The notes under the pieces: model-generated | Database searches by the model: none | Told to the model about the DNA's origin: nothing | Seen by the model: only the letters and a program-made list of their open reading frames with translations | Assembly: GCA_037447655.1 (NCBI GenBank) | Contig: JBBHKE010000071.1 | Coordinates: 1 to 30,000, forward strand | Reading direction: 5' to 3' | Length of the DNA stretch: 30,000 nt | Source: Zygnema cylindricum | Lineage: Eukaryota; Streptophyta; Zygnematophyceae; Zygnematales; Zygnemataceae | Made by a program: the position numbers and the translations under genes | Shown here: positions 16,795 to 25,728 of the stretch, piece by piece | How the letters are laid out: each line of letters begins with the position of its first letter | Position numbering within the stretch: the stretch's first letter is position 1

Positions 16795-19079
16795 ATGAAG
16801 TGCAACACCAAAAGACAGTTCTTGAAAAACCTAAGCAGAATGGTGTAGCTGAAAGGTTAAATAGAACACTAAGTGATTGTGCTAGGAGTATGCTATCGGA
16901 TAAGAAGATAGGAAAGAGATTTTGTGCTAAAGCTATGAATTGTGCAAATTATCTCAAGAATAGAGTTCTTATTTCAGCAATAAAAGACCAATCACCTTAT
17001 TAGATGGACTAGCCGAAAACCAGATGTTTCACACTTAAAGGTTTTTGGTAGTGAAGTGTTTAGTTTTGACACAGATCGGTCAAATTGGAAGTTAGACCCA
17101 AAAAGAAAACTAGGATATTTGCTAGGATATGATGAAGATGTAAAAGGATATAGAGTATATTATCTCAAGAGAGAAGATATAATCTTAGTGAAGCATCTAG
17201 TGGTTATGGATGAAGGGAAATCTATAGATCTCTTTAAACATACAAAGAGAGTCAAAATCAGATTTGAGTCAGAAAATTCTGATAACTTTAAGCTTCCTAA
17301 CTATCCACGTTTCTAAAAAGATGATTATCTTGCAGGTACAGATCAGATCGAGAAGGACTCAACCGTGGAACTCCTAGTATCAACTCCAACCGAAACAGAA
17401 GACGTGGTGGAAATATACCTGAAATTAAAGGATAGGGCAGTAGTCGAAAGTGTTCGGAAGAATCCACAAGAGCCATCTATTCTGGCAATAGAGTCTGAGG
17501 GAGGAAGAAAAAGCTGCAAAAGACTAAAAGAGAGACATGTTAACAACAAGGTAATCAAACTGTCACACCCAAATGAACCTCAAACTTATAATGAGGCAAT
17601 TAACTGTCCTGAGAGGAACTGGTGGAAGACAACCATTAATGAGGAGTTGACTTCAATTATGGCGGCCGATACATAAGAATTGGTGGACTGTCCTTTTGAC
17701 TGAAAGCTAATTGGGTGTAAGTGGGTATTAAGTTGAAACTCAATTCAGATAACACCATTGAGCGTTACAAGGCTTGGTTAGTGTCAAAAGGATTTACTTA
17801 GAAAGAGGGAATTGAATACGAGGAGACAATTGCCCCAATCGTCAGGTTTCCCTAGGTTCGAATACTTCTCAGTCTGGCAGCAGCATAAGACATGGAAATA
17901 CATCAAATGGACATCAAGACGGCCTTCCTACATGGAGAGTTGGCAGAGGAGATTTTTATGCGACAACCCAAAGGATTTGTGGAGCAAGAGGAAGAGAGCA
18001 AAGTACGCCGATTAATCACATCCTTGTATGGGCTAAAACAGGCGCCCCCGTAATGTAATAAGAAGCTCGATGAGTTTTTACAGGTTTGGGATATATTTTG
18101 AACAGCTCAAATCACTAAATCTATTTGTTTGAAGATGATGAAGGAATTATCTTTAATGCAATTTATGTTGATGAATTGCTTTTTTAAGTAAATTTATGGA
18201 TAAAATAAATAAGTTGAAAACAAATCTAAAAGGAAGATTTGAGATGAAGGATAGGGGAGAAGCAAGGTATATTTTAGGAATTCAGCTAAAGAGAGACAAA
18301 GATTAAATGAAAATAAGATTAACTCAGAAAAGGGCCATTGGAAACATGTTAAATAGATTTTTAATGAACAATGCTAATAGTTGTACCGCCCCAATGGAAC
18401 TAATCAAGGGAAGTGAGGGGAGTAGGGAAGAGGGAGTTCTAATCTTAGATAATGAGCTAGGTCCTAAAGAGAAAAGATTTATGCAGACAATTTCTTATTG
18501 ACAAGTAGTGGGAAGCCTAATATATTTTATAAATTGTACTCGACCAGATATAGCCGCAACTATAGGAGAACTAAGTATGGGTCTGAATGCTCCCACTTAG
18601 AAAGATTGGGAAGCAGCTAAAAGAGTCTTTATATATCTCATAACGACAAGAGATCTAAGGTTGCATTTGGGTGGGAACAATCCTGCCATCACCACTTGGA
18701 GTGATGCCCATTATGGGGATGCTCCTATGAGGAGATGCACGTTTGGATAATGTATATGGCTGATGGGGCTTTCTACTAGAGCAGCAAGCTCCAAAAGGTC
18801 ATTGCTCAGTCCACCATGGAGGCTGAGTTCATTGCCTCTTGCTCTACTGTAAAAGAATTAATGTGAGTCAAGTCCTTGCTTGGTGAACTTGTTCATCATA
18901 AGAGTGGTATCTTGAAAGTGTTTTGTGATAATCAGGCAGACATTGCCACTTATACCAATCGTAAACACCATTTTAAAGCCAAACATATAGACATTAGACT
19001 TAACTTTGTTACAGAGAAGGTAAAAGATAAAATAATCTGTTTAGAGTATAGAGCAGGTGGTGAAATGGTAGCAGATATG
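16795..19079 (+). pseudogene. Element B integrase end, reverse transcriptase, RNase H
   Basis: It resumes in the integrase core just after C's TSD: KPKQNGVAERLNRTL with the catalytic Glu, SMLSDKKIGKRFCAKAMN, then (17056-17316) GYLLGYDEDVKGYRVYYL and ILVKHLVVMDEGKS. A linker follows at 17365-17676. RT is in broken frames from 17700: IGCKWV, MDIKTAFLHGELAEEIFMRQPKGF-like near 17910, SLYGLKQAP near 18025, and near 18165 the active-site box reads YVDE instead of YVDD. The connection (VGSLIYFINCTRPDIAA) is near 18510. RNase H has ITTWSDAHYGDAP near 18690, STMEAEF, and CDNQADIATYTNRKHHFKAKHIDIRLNFV (18876-19079). It stops at 19079 against the LTR of F. Confidence 0.88.
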
Positions 19080-19191
19080 TGCAATTCTATGAACTCCATT
19101 GGTGCACAGAATAGGCAGCTTGCTTAAAGCTCCTAAGATAATTATCAATGCCTATCTTTCACTCATAACAACTGCCACCTTGGCAGGCAAT
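19080..19191 (-). repeat. Element F 3' LTR, outer (U5) end, first piece
   Basis: Starts TGCAATTCTATGAACTCCAT. On the - strand this is the usual LTR end with the ATG 20 nt from the terminal CA. It aligns with the ends of C's LTRs and the 1-475 LTR. It is cut at 19191 by element E and resumes at 24834. The sequence just left of it is B's RNase H, so F inserted there. The TSD candidate ATATG (19075-19079) can only be tested beyond 30000. Confidence 0.8.
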
Positions 19192-19438
19192 TGTTGATTT
19201 TGGAAAGCTTTAAGTCTCGGTATATTGTTAGAACTGTAGAAAGGTAGTTATTTGTAGTTTAAGGATATGCGTCATCACTTGAGTACAGTACAAGTCAACG
19301 CAACTGCTATGCAGACAGAGCAGCGCAGCAGCGAAGCTGCGACACAAACAGGACAACCCAGCTGCGGTTACTTTGGATATGATCCGTACGGGACAACGCA
19401 GCTGCGATTGATATGAATCAAGTCAACAGACCTCAACT

Positions 19439-19482
19439 TAGTGGGTAGCTCAGTGGTAGCTTAGTGGTAGCTCAGTGGTAGC
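19439..19482 (+). repeat. Short tandem repeat, TAGCTCAGTGG unit (A-box-like)
   Basis: Four consecutive units of about 10 to 11 bp (GGTAGCTCAGT / GGTAGCTTAGT and so on). TAGCTCAGTGG fits the Pol III A-box consensus TRGCNNAGTGG. The copy in the 3' LTR (24398-24441) has one degenerated unit. No B box follows at tRNA spacing. Confidence 0.75.
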
Positions 19483-19554
19483 TCGACAAATTTGTATTCG
19501 CTTGGTAGCTTGACGTACCTCTCAAGTACACTAGTATCGCCGGTACAACACAAG

Positions 19555-19561
19555 TATAAAA
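19555..19561 (+). promoter_or_regulatory. Element E TATA box
   Basis: TATAAAA lies 314 bp upstream of the LTR end. It is identical in the 3' LTR near 24514. Confidence 0.5.
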
Positions 19562-19810
19562 CTTAGGACTCATAACACATTATGTATCCAGACTTCCAAG
19601 TAGTAAACTGCAGACAGTTTTTGGGAAACTTCTGAGTATTATATCTTGAGTGTTGTCAAGTCAATTGTGCTAAAACTTTGGGAGTTGTCCGTGTTTATGC
19701 TAATCTATATTCTGATAGAGTTTTGTGAGGTTTGGATGCTTTTATAAGATTTGGTGAGCACTTGAAAAGAGCTGTTTGATAGAATTCTTGATAGCTTTTG
19801 AGAGTGTATC

Positions 19811-20625
19811 ATGTCTACTTCTACCACTACTGATGCTCTTCCACCTGCACCGGTGGTCGTAGAACAATAGGTTAGGGGCCTGTTATCAAGAATTCCTATC
19901 TTTTTGGGTGAAAAGTATGTTTACTAGGCGGACATGGTGGAGACACATTTTGAGAATGTCAATCTCTAGGACATATTGGATGAATCTATGGATGAATCTG
20001 ATCCGGCATGGTCTAAGAAAAATACGCAAGCTCGTTCTTTTCTGAAATTTTGTATATCTGAGGACTTAGCTATGTCTCGGATAAAAATGAAAAATAACAA
20101 TTGATATCTAGAAATCTCTTAAAAATAATTATGAAAAAGCTAATGTCCAGGAAGAACTCTTATTGGCTGGAAAATTTTGGGACCATAAGTACATTAGCGG
20201 TACAATGGCTGAATATTCTAACAAGTTTCGCATCCTTGTAAATGCACATGCTTGTACAAGTGGGGAGTTTCCTCAGTTTCAACAGGCAGCGTTGCTTATG
20301 AGGGGTCTCACTCGTAGTATGAAAGGAGCATTTGATATGCTCAAACAGAAAAATAAAGCTAGCTGGACTTTACAGTTAGCCATCAATATTTTGCTAGAAG
20401 AGGAAGCTACATCTAATATTCTCAATGTTGAGCAGGTAGAGGCTTTTAATTCAGACTTTGAGAGGAAAGGACAGTTTCATCAGCAAAGAAATCAGTTTAA
20501 TCAGTTCAGACAGTTTAGTCAGGGTGGGAATAGACAATCCAACAATGCATGTTTTTATTGTTGTGAGAGAGGTCATGGATACAAATTTTGTCCCAAGCTT
20601 AAACAAGCTAACAATACAAGTTTAT
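19811..20625 (+). pseudogene. Element E gag with CCHC knuckle
   Basis: The ATG lies in the LTR (MSTSTTTDALPPAPVVVEQ). The frame crosses the PBS into SRIPIFLGEKYVY, a Gag start similar to the other families. Stops at about 19868, 19925, 19968 and 20103 interrupt it. The second half is open from 20160 (LLAGKFWDHKYISGTMAEYSNKFRILVN, LLMRGLTRSMKGAFDML, EEATSNILNVEQVEAF: a UBN2-type Gag domain). A Gln-rich stretch (QQRNQFNQFRQF) and the knuckle CFYCCERGHGYKFC (20550-20591, CX2CX4HX4C intact) follow. A stop follows at 20626. Confidence 0.88.
19870..19884 (+). promoter_or_regulatory. Element E primer-binding site, diverged half-tRNA iMet type
   Basis: GGTTAGGGGCCTGTT matches 11 of 15 positions of the site in the other elements and is placed directly after the LTR end. 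Confidence 0.65.
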
Positions 20626-21355
20626 AGAGGCCAAGATGGCAACAAAGTCAGTTTTACAAAAACTTCATGGGGTCTACACCTCGTGGAAATGCACTGTTTT
20701 CGGCGTCTTCATCACTCCAGAATGAGACTTTGACATTTTTTGAGGAGGATGAAACGGATCTATTCGCTATGGCGGCAGCGATGGAGGGCGCGAAAGACCA
20801 TGGATGGATAATGGATACAGGAGCGTCAGCCCATATGTGCTGGAACAAAGCCATCTTCAAAAATCTGAAAACAACACCGGAGAAAAATGTTTATAATGCT
20901 TGTGGAATGAGTGTTTAGACTCGTGCTGTGGGTGATGTGTCTTTGCTAGTGGATGTGGAGGGCATCGCAACTGAAAGAACTCTTCACAATGTCTTGTTTG
21001 TCCCTGACTTTAAGAAAAATCTATTATCTACGTCTTTGAGAGTAGAGAGTAAAGGTTTTGAGGTTAACTTGAAAAATGGTGGATAGGTTGTTAGCAAGAA
21101 TGGCAAAGTCGCACTTACCAGTACAAGAGATACTAGCAAGATGTACCGAATGGATATGGCTAATACCAAGGAGAATGATGTTATGTACTCTGGTGTTTTG
21201 CATTCAGATGAGTTGTTGCATAAAAGATTAGGCCATGTAAACTATGATAGTTTGAGAAAGATGGTGCTTGCTCGAAAAATAGAAGGTGTATCAATCACAA
21301 TTCAGCCGGTTAAAACATGTGATGGCTGCGCTTTGGGCAAAATCCACTGACTAGC
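20626..21355 (+). pseudogene. Element E protease and GAG-pre-integrase
   Basis: 20667-20918 holds an acidic lead-in (FFEEDETDLFAMAAAMEG) and the protease active site GWIMDTGASAHMC with DTGAS at 20814-20828. A stop follows at 20917, then LVDVEGIATERTLHNVLFVPDFKKNLLSTS, the flap and C-terminal part. Another stop lies near 21084. 21141-21350 holds the GAG-pre-integrase HHCC zinc module: HKRLGHVNYDSLRKMVLARK and CDGCALGK. An in-frame stop lies at 21348. A second frame holds part of the Gag-protease linker (20626-20733). Confidence 0.88.
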
Positions 21356-22097
21356 GTTTCCTAAAGAGTGTGAGCATCGGTCCACAAAACTTTTACAACA
21401 AATTCATTCGGATATTTTTGGTCCTGCGAAGATTCCATATGCCGGGGGAATGAAATACATGGTCACATTCAGAGATGATTTCTCCATGTTTACAAAAGTT
21501 TACTTCATGAAGAAGAAGAGTGAAGTGTTTGGTCACTTCAATCACTATAAATCATATGTTGAAAAACTTCATGATTTATCTATTTTGGAGCTCAGATCGG
21601 ACAATAGTGGTGATTATACATCGAAAGAATTTGAAACCTTTTCACTCGAGGAAGGTTTAAGTCATCTACTGATTGTTCCATATTCCCCGGAACAAAATGG
21701 GGTGTCGGAGAGATTAAAAAGAACTCTCACGGAGAGCTCTAAGTCGATGCTCGCGGATAAAAATGTGGATTCGAAATTCTGGGCTGAGGCTCTAAATTGT
21801 GCGGTTTATATTAAGAATAGAATAGGATCAAGATCATTAGAATCTACTCCTTACGAGATCTGGACAGGTATCAAACCAGATGTTAGCCATTTTAAAGTCT
21901 TTGGTAGTCAATGCTTTGTCTTGGATACGTCTACGGACAGACGGAAATTTGAACCGAAGGGATTACCAGGTATTTTGTTAGGATATGATGATCACTCTAA
22001 AGGTTACACAGTCTTTTTATTTGAGAGGCACAAAAAGGTTGTAGCAAGGAATATCATTGTCAAAGATGAACTGGACTCGATAGTTTATTTCAAATGA
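21356..22097 (+). pseudogene. Element E integrase
   Basis: QQIHSDIFGPAKIPYAGG near 21400 gives the first catalytic Asp. From 21450 to 22097 the frame is open for 215 codons: FRDDFSMFTKVYFMKKKSEVF, ELRSDNSGDYTS (second Asp), SPEQNGVSERLKRTLTESSK (catalytic Glu), MLADKNVDSKFWAEALNCAVYIKNR, YEIWTGIKPDVSHFKVFGSQC, GILLGYDDHSKGYTVFLF (GKGY-type module) and VARNIIVKDELDS. The DDE triad is intact; the break with the upstream frame is the stop near 21348. Confidence 0.92.
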
Positions 22098-22432
22098 CAG
22101 AGCAGCAAAAGAAGCAAAAAGTACAGGAGTTTGTCATCTTAGATTGCATGCAAGAAATTGTCCTGCGGGTGCAACATTCTCCGGTGGTGACTCCAGAGTC
22201 AAACTCTCTCCGAATTCCTCATCCAATTTGGTTCCAACCGGACCACCAGCAGTCAATACACACGGATAGCAACCAGCGCAATCTGCCACACACGGATCGC
22301 AACGAGCGCAATCAGCGCAATGCGCGGCATCCGACAATCTCAGCCTCAAAATTTATGGGGGAAGAAGATCCAGCAGCCGCCTGCAAGCAAGTTCTCACTT
22401 TGCCTACTCGGGAGCCTCAGGGGAGCCCTTGA
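22094..22432 (+). pseudogene. Element E integrase-RT linker with a short internal repeat
   Basis: A hydrophilic stretch between integrase and RT, in a shifted frame relative to both. About 22255-22325 has two copies of a roughly 30-bp unit (CACGGATAGCAACCAGCGCA / CACGGATCGCAACGAGCGCA) giving a repeated HTD-NQRN / HTDRNERNQRN peptide. The linker is normally variable in copia elements. Confidence 0.6.
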
Positions 22433-23611
22433 CCATCCAAGAGGCCTTCTCATCACCAGAGCGGAATCACTGGATCGAGGTAGCAAACGACGAAATGAAG
22501 TTGATCATGGAGGCCCAAAAATGGGATCTTGTGGAACTTCCTCCAAACCGAAAGGTGATCGGCAGCAAATGGGTATTCAAGGTGAAGTTAAATCTCGATA
22601 ACACCATTGAACGCTATAAGGCCAGACTTGTGGCAAAGGGGTATAATCAAAAGGAAGCAATCGATTTTGAAGAAACATTTTCTCATATTGTAAGATTTGC
22701 TGCAGTTAGGATTTTACTGTCCCTAACTGCTATAGAAGATACGGAAATTCATCAGATGGATGTAAATAAGGCCTTTTTGCATGGAGAACTAGAAGAAACC
22801 ATTTACATGCAGCAGCCTAAAAAGTATGCAGAGCCAGGAAAAGAGCACTTAGTATGCAAGTTGCTAAAATCTTTGTACGGCCTAAAACAGGCCCCTAGGC
22901 AATGGAATCCGAAGCTAGATGAATTCTTGACCAGTCTAAGATTTCAAAGGATAAGTTTTGATCACTCTGTCTACGTTCTAAAGGGTGAAAATGGGATAGT
23001 TTTGTATAGCGGTGTATGTAGATGATTTACTATTAATTAGCAAATCAATGGCTGAAATTAACAAAATCAAAACTGCTCTAAACTCATGGTTCGACATGAA
23101 AGACCTCAGTGAGGCAAAGTATATTCTGGGAATCCAAGTAGAGAGGGACAGAAATAAGAAAAAAATAAAATTGACTCAAAAAAAGGCTATTGGAAACATG
23201 TTAGAGGAGTATGGAATGCGAGGAACAAAAGGATGTCTAACTCCAATGGAATTCTGGCAGAAGATAAAGGGAGAAGAGACAGAACTAGGTGTCATTGTTA
23301 GCGAGTATTCAGATTCAGGGGAGAATGATTCTATGACACAAACACCTTACAGACAAATAGTAGGAAGCTTAATATATTTCATGAACTGTACCCGTCTTGA
23401 CATTGCTGCAGAAGTCGGGATACTGAGCAGGAGTCTAGAGAATCCGAGAAAATCTGATTTTGATGCAGCAAGGAGAGTCTTAAGATATTTGGTTGGAACA
23501 AATGACCTCAAACTCACGCTAGGCGGAGGAGAAGTGAAGCTGCAAACGTGGAGTGATGCAAGCTATGGCGACATGTCAAACCGGAAATCCACCACGGGAT
23601 TCGTTTTGTAG
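22429..23611 (+). pseudogene. Element E reverse transcriptase
   Basis: 22429-23025: VIGSKWVFKVKLNLDNTIERYKARLVAKGYNQ, IHQMDVNKAFLHGELEETIY (first catalytic Asp), VCKLLKSLYGLKQAPRQWNPKLDEFL, FDHSVYVLKGENGIVL. A small length change near 23008 shifts the frame just before the active-site YVDD (23015-23026). 23012-23611 continues with YVDDLLLISKSMAEINK, FDMKDLSEAKYILGIQVERD, LTQKKAIGNMLE, VGSLIYFMNCTRLDIAAEVGILSRSL and VLRYLVGTNDLKL. Apart from the shift the RT is nearly complete. A stop at 23609 interrupts the start of RNase H. Confidence 0.93.
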
Positions 23612-24000
23612 ATTGGGAACGGAACGTGCTGCTGGAGCAGCAAACTTCAAAAGGTACCGCGTAGTCGATAATGGAGTCAGAATATATGGCAACAAGCTCG
23701 ACCCTCAAAGAACTCTTATGGGTAAAATCCATGTCACAAGAACTAGGATACATGCAGGTTGGGCCACAGGTGATCTGGTGTGACAACCAGGCTGCCATTG
23801 CCATTGCCTCTAACCCGAGTCACCACTTGAAGAGTAAGCACATGGATGAAAGATTACACTTTGTAAGAGAAAAAATGTTCTCTAGGGTGATCAAATTATG
23901 TTATCTTCCAGATGCAAGAATGGTTGTTAACATGCTTACTAAAGCTCTTCCTGCTCCCAAGCTGAACTATTGTAGGAATGCAGTAGGATTGGGTGAATAG
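23530..24000 (+). pseudogene. Element E RNase H
   Basis: TWSDASYGDMSNRKSTTGFV (first acidic residue), then a stop at 23609 and a broken stretch. An open frame runs over 23671-24000: MESEYMATSSTLKELLWVKSMSQELGYM, WCDNQAAIAIASNPSHHLKSKHMDERLHFVREK, MLTKALPAPKLNYCRNAVGL, the copia C-terminus. It ends at 24000, 150 bp before the 3' LTR. Confidence 0.9.
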
Positions 24001-24120
24001 GTGAGTAGCTCCACTGCTATGTTGCCATGTTGCGCTGTTATGGCTGCGCTGCAATGTTGCGCTGCTATGGCTGCGCTACTCTGCTGCGATGATGCACAAA
24101 GTGCGACATCGCAGCTGCGC
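24001..24120 (+). repeat. Tail repeat of element E, TTGCGCTG / ATGGCTGCGCT units
   Basis: Between the pol stop and the polypurine tract lie near-duplicate units (TGTTGCGCTGTTATGGCTGCGCT and TGTTGCGCTGCTATGGCTGCGCT) followed by CTCTGCTGCGATGATGC and CATCGCAGCTGCGCTG. The GC-rich GCAGCTGCG theme recurs within the LTR. Confidence 0.8.
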
Positions 24121-24140
24121 TGATACACTAAGTTTAAATC

Positions 24141-24150
24141 TTTAAGGGAG
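24141..24150 (+). promoter_or_regulatory. Element E polypurine tract
   Basis: TTTAAGGGAG directly before the 3' LTR start TGTTGATTTT. Confidence 0.75.
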
Positions 24151-24828
24151 TGTTGATTTTGGAAAGCTTTAAGTCTCGATATATTAGTAGAATGGTAGAA
24201 AGGTAGTAATTTGTAGTTTAAGAATATGCGTCATCACTTGAGTACAGTACAGGTCAACGCAACTGCTATGTAGACAGAGCAGCGTAACAGCGAAGCTGCG
24301 ACACACACAGGACAACGCAGCTGCGGTTACTTTGGATATGATCCGTACGGGACAACGCAGCTGCGATTGATATGAATCAAGTCAACAGACCTCAACTTAG
24401 TGGGTAGCTTACTGGTAGCTTAGTGGTAGCTCAGTGGTAGCTCGACAGATTAGTATTAGCTTGGTAGCTTGACGTACCTCTCAAGTACACAAGTATCGCT
24501 GGTAAAACACAAGTATAAAACTTAGGACTCAGAACACATTATGTATCCAGACTTCCAAGTAGTAAACTGCAGATAGTTTTTGGGAAACTTCTGAGTATTA
24601 TATCTTGAGTGTTTTCGGGTCAATTGTGCTGAAACTTTGGGAGTTGTAAATGTTTATGCTACTCTACGTTCTGATAGAGTTTTGTGAGGTTTGGATGCTT
24701 GTATAAGATTTGGTGAGCACTTGAAAACATATGTTTGATAGAATTCTTGATAGCTTTTGAGAGTGTATCATGTCTACTTCTACCACTACTGCTGCTCCTC
24801 CACCTGCATCGGTGGTCGTAGAACAATA
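24151..24828 (+). repeat. Element E 3' LTR (678 bp)
   Basis: Same length as the 5' LTR, ending CAATA, followed by the TSD GCAAT and then the resumed LTR of F. It keeps the ATG 59 nt before its end. Confidence 0.95.
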
Positions 24829-24833
24829 GCAAT

Positions 24834-25711
24834 GACTATGACTAACTGCACCCTTGTGTAGTCTACTATCCGCTGAGTCCGCCGCAAAAAGAATTGCTCA
24901 AAATGCCCAACGATGCGATTAGTTATCAAGTGGCCGAGATGATATTTTTTATACAAGCTCTCTAAGAGAGAGGGGGCTATCTACCAAAAACGGTAAGTCC
25001 TAAAACCCCTTTCTAAACCCCCTAGTATTGGTGAACGGGTCCGATCAAATGACTGTATAATACAGAAAGGTACTGCCGACGATGTACCTTTTCTACCGCC
25101 ATTGTACAACATGGCCATTGAGGAGACGCCCGTCACCAATGGACTTGCCTCTGGGATTTCCACAAATCTTAAAGTCGAATGATGAGGCGCCACGAGGCAA
25201 CCTGATGACAAATCGTCCAAAAACGTCCAAAGTGATTACTCCACAATGGCGACTTGAATAGGAGCCGTCTGATGTTTAACCGACATTCTATATAAGCCGT
25301 AAAAAACATACTCATCGTGCACCTAACAAAATACTTTAACAGTTTCCATGTTACAGTCCTATAATTTCGTTAATTGACTTAGTCTAACTGTATCAGTTTT
25401 TATAATTATCACACCCTATATATCCTAACACTGGTTTAAGACTATAAAACAACGCTACCGTCTACCAGCTACTCTGACAGACTATAGGGACAAAGATCAA
25501 ATCCTTGGCCCATTAACCTTTTTGCTAAGGATTGATTTACCTCCCCTCTTCAAGCTGCTTAGGCAGCCATGGCTTCATCTCTCTTTGACAAGTCTTCAGT
25601 GGCTGTAACAAGTATGGAAACTCAGGAGAGAGAGAGGGTGGAGCCTAACTTTCAATGAAGTTTTATACATATTCTGACCTAAAAAATATATTACAACATT
25701 GTTTTTCAACA
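24834..25711 (-). repeat. Element F 3' LTR, second piece (total about 990 bp)
   Basis: It continues 19080-19191 across element E: GACTATGACTAACTGCACCC aligns with the type 2 LTR of C, and the right terminus is TTTTTCAACA at 25711. TATA box near 24947-24953 (- strand), GTAC motifs near 25069-25115, tRNA-like module about 25440-25535 (+ strand, with AGATCAAATCC). The 990 bp total agrees with C's 998-bp LTR. Confidence 0.88.
25440..25535 (+). other. tRNA-like module antisense in element F LTR
   Basis: CGCTACCGTCTACCAGCTACTCTGACAG-like D/anticodon region and AGATCAAATCC in B-box position. It is weaker than the type 1 modules but at the equivalent site. Confidence 0.4.
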
Positions 25712-25728
25712 CTCCTCTTATTTTCTAG
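25712..25728 (-). promoter_or_regulatory. Element F polypurine tract
   Basis: The - strand reads CTAGAAAATAAGAGGAG before the LTR start, one or two bases from the tract of C. Confidence 0.75.

Larger units (their letters stand above)
5572..19079 (+). mobile_element. Element B: Ty1/copia retrotransposon, interrupted by C, cut by F
   Basis: Its parts are a 5' LTR tail (5572-5758), PBS, gag, protease and integrase start (5759-7716), then after element C the integrase end, RT and RNase H (16795-19079). The two halves belong together because the flanks of C carry the same AGAAG and the integrase coding frame matches across it. B stops inside RNase H at 19079, where the LTR of F begins, so its end and 3' LTR should lie beyond the right edge. 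Stops and frameshifts occur throughout. Confidence 0.85.
19192..19869 (+). repeat. Element E 5' LTR (678 bp)
   Basis: TGTTGATTTTGG to CAATA. A TATAAAA at 19555-19561 is the likely promoter. U3 holds repeated CAGCTGCG (19340-19412), four copies of an AGTGGTAGCTC-like unit (19439-19482) and several GTAC sites. An ATG at 19811, 59 nt before the LTR end, opens gag. Confidence 0.95.
19192..24828 (+). mobile_element. Element E: full-length Ty1/copia retrotransposon with TSD
   Basis: 5637 bp with 678-bp LTRs at both ends and a perfect 5-bp TSD GCAAT (19187-19191 and 24829-24833). Internal order is PBS, gag, protease, integrase, RT, RNase H, tail repeat, polypurine tract. The LTRs differ at about 40 positions with no length difference by my eye count (about 6%), making E the youngest datable insertion here. 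It sits in the 3' LTR of F. Stops and frameshifts make it non-autonomous now. It belongs to a different family from A, B, C, F and L: different LTRs, shorter Gag-pol linker, and different Gag. Confidence 0.95.

Noticed and set aside
22134-22349. Antisense Cys-Ala-Asp-rich frame
   Set aside because: It arises from the short repeat in E's integrase-RT linker read on the other strand.
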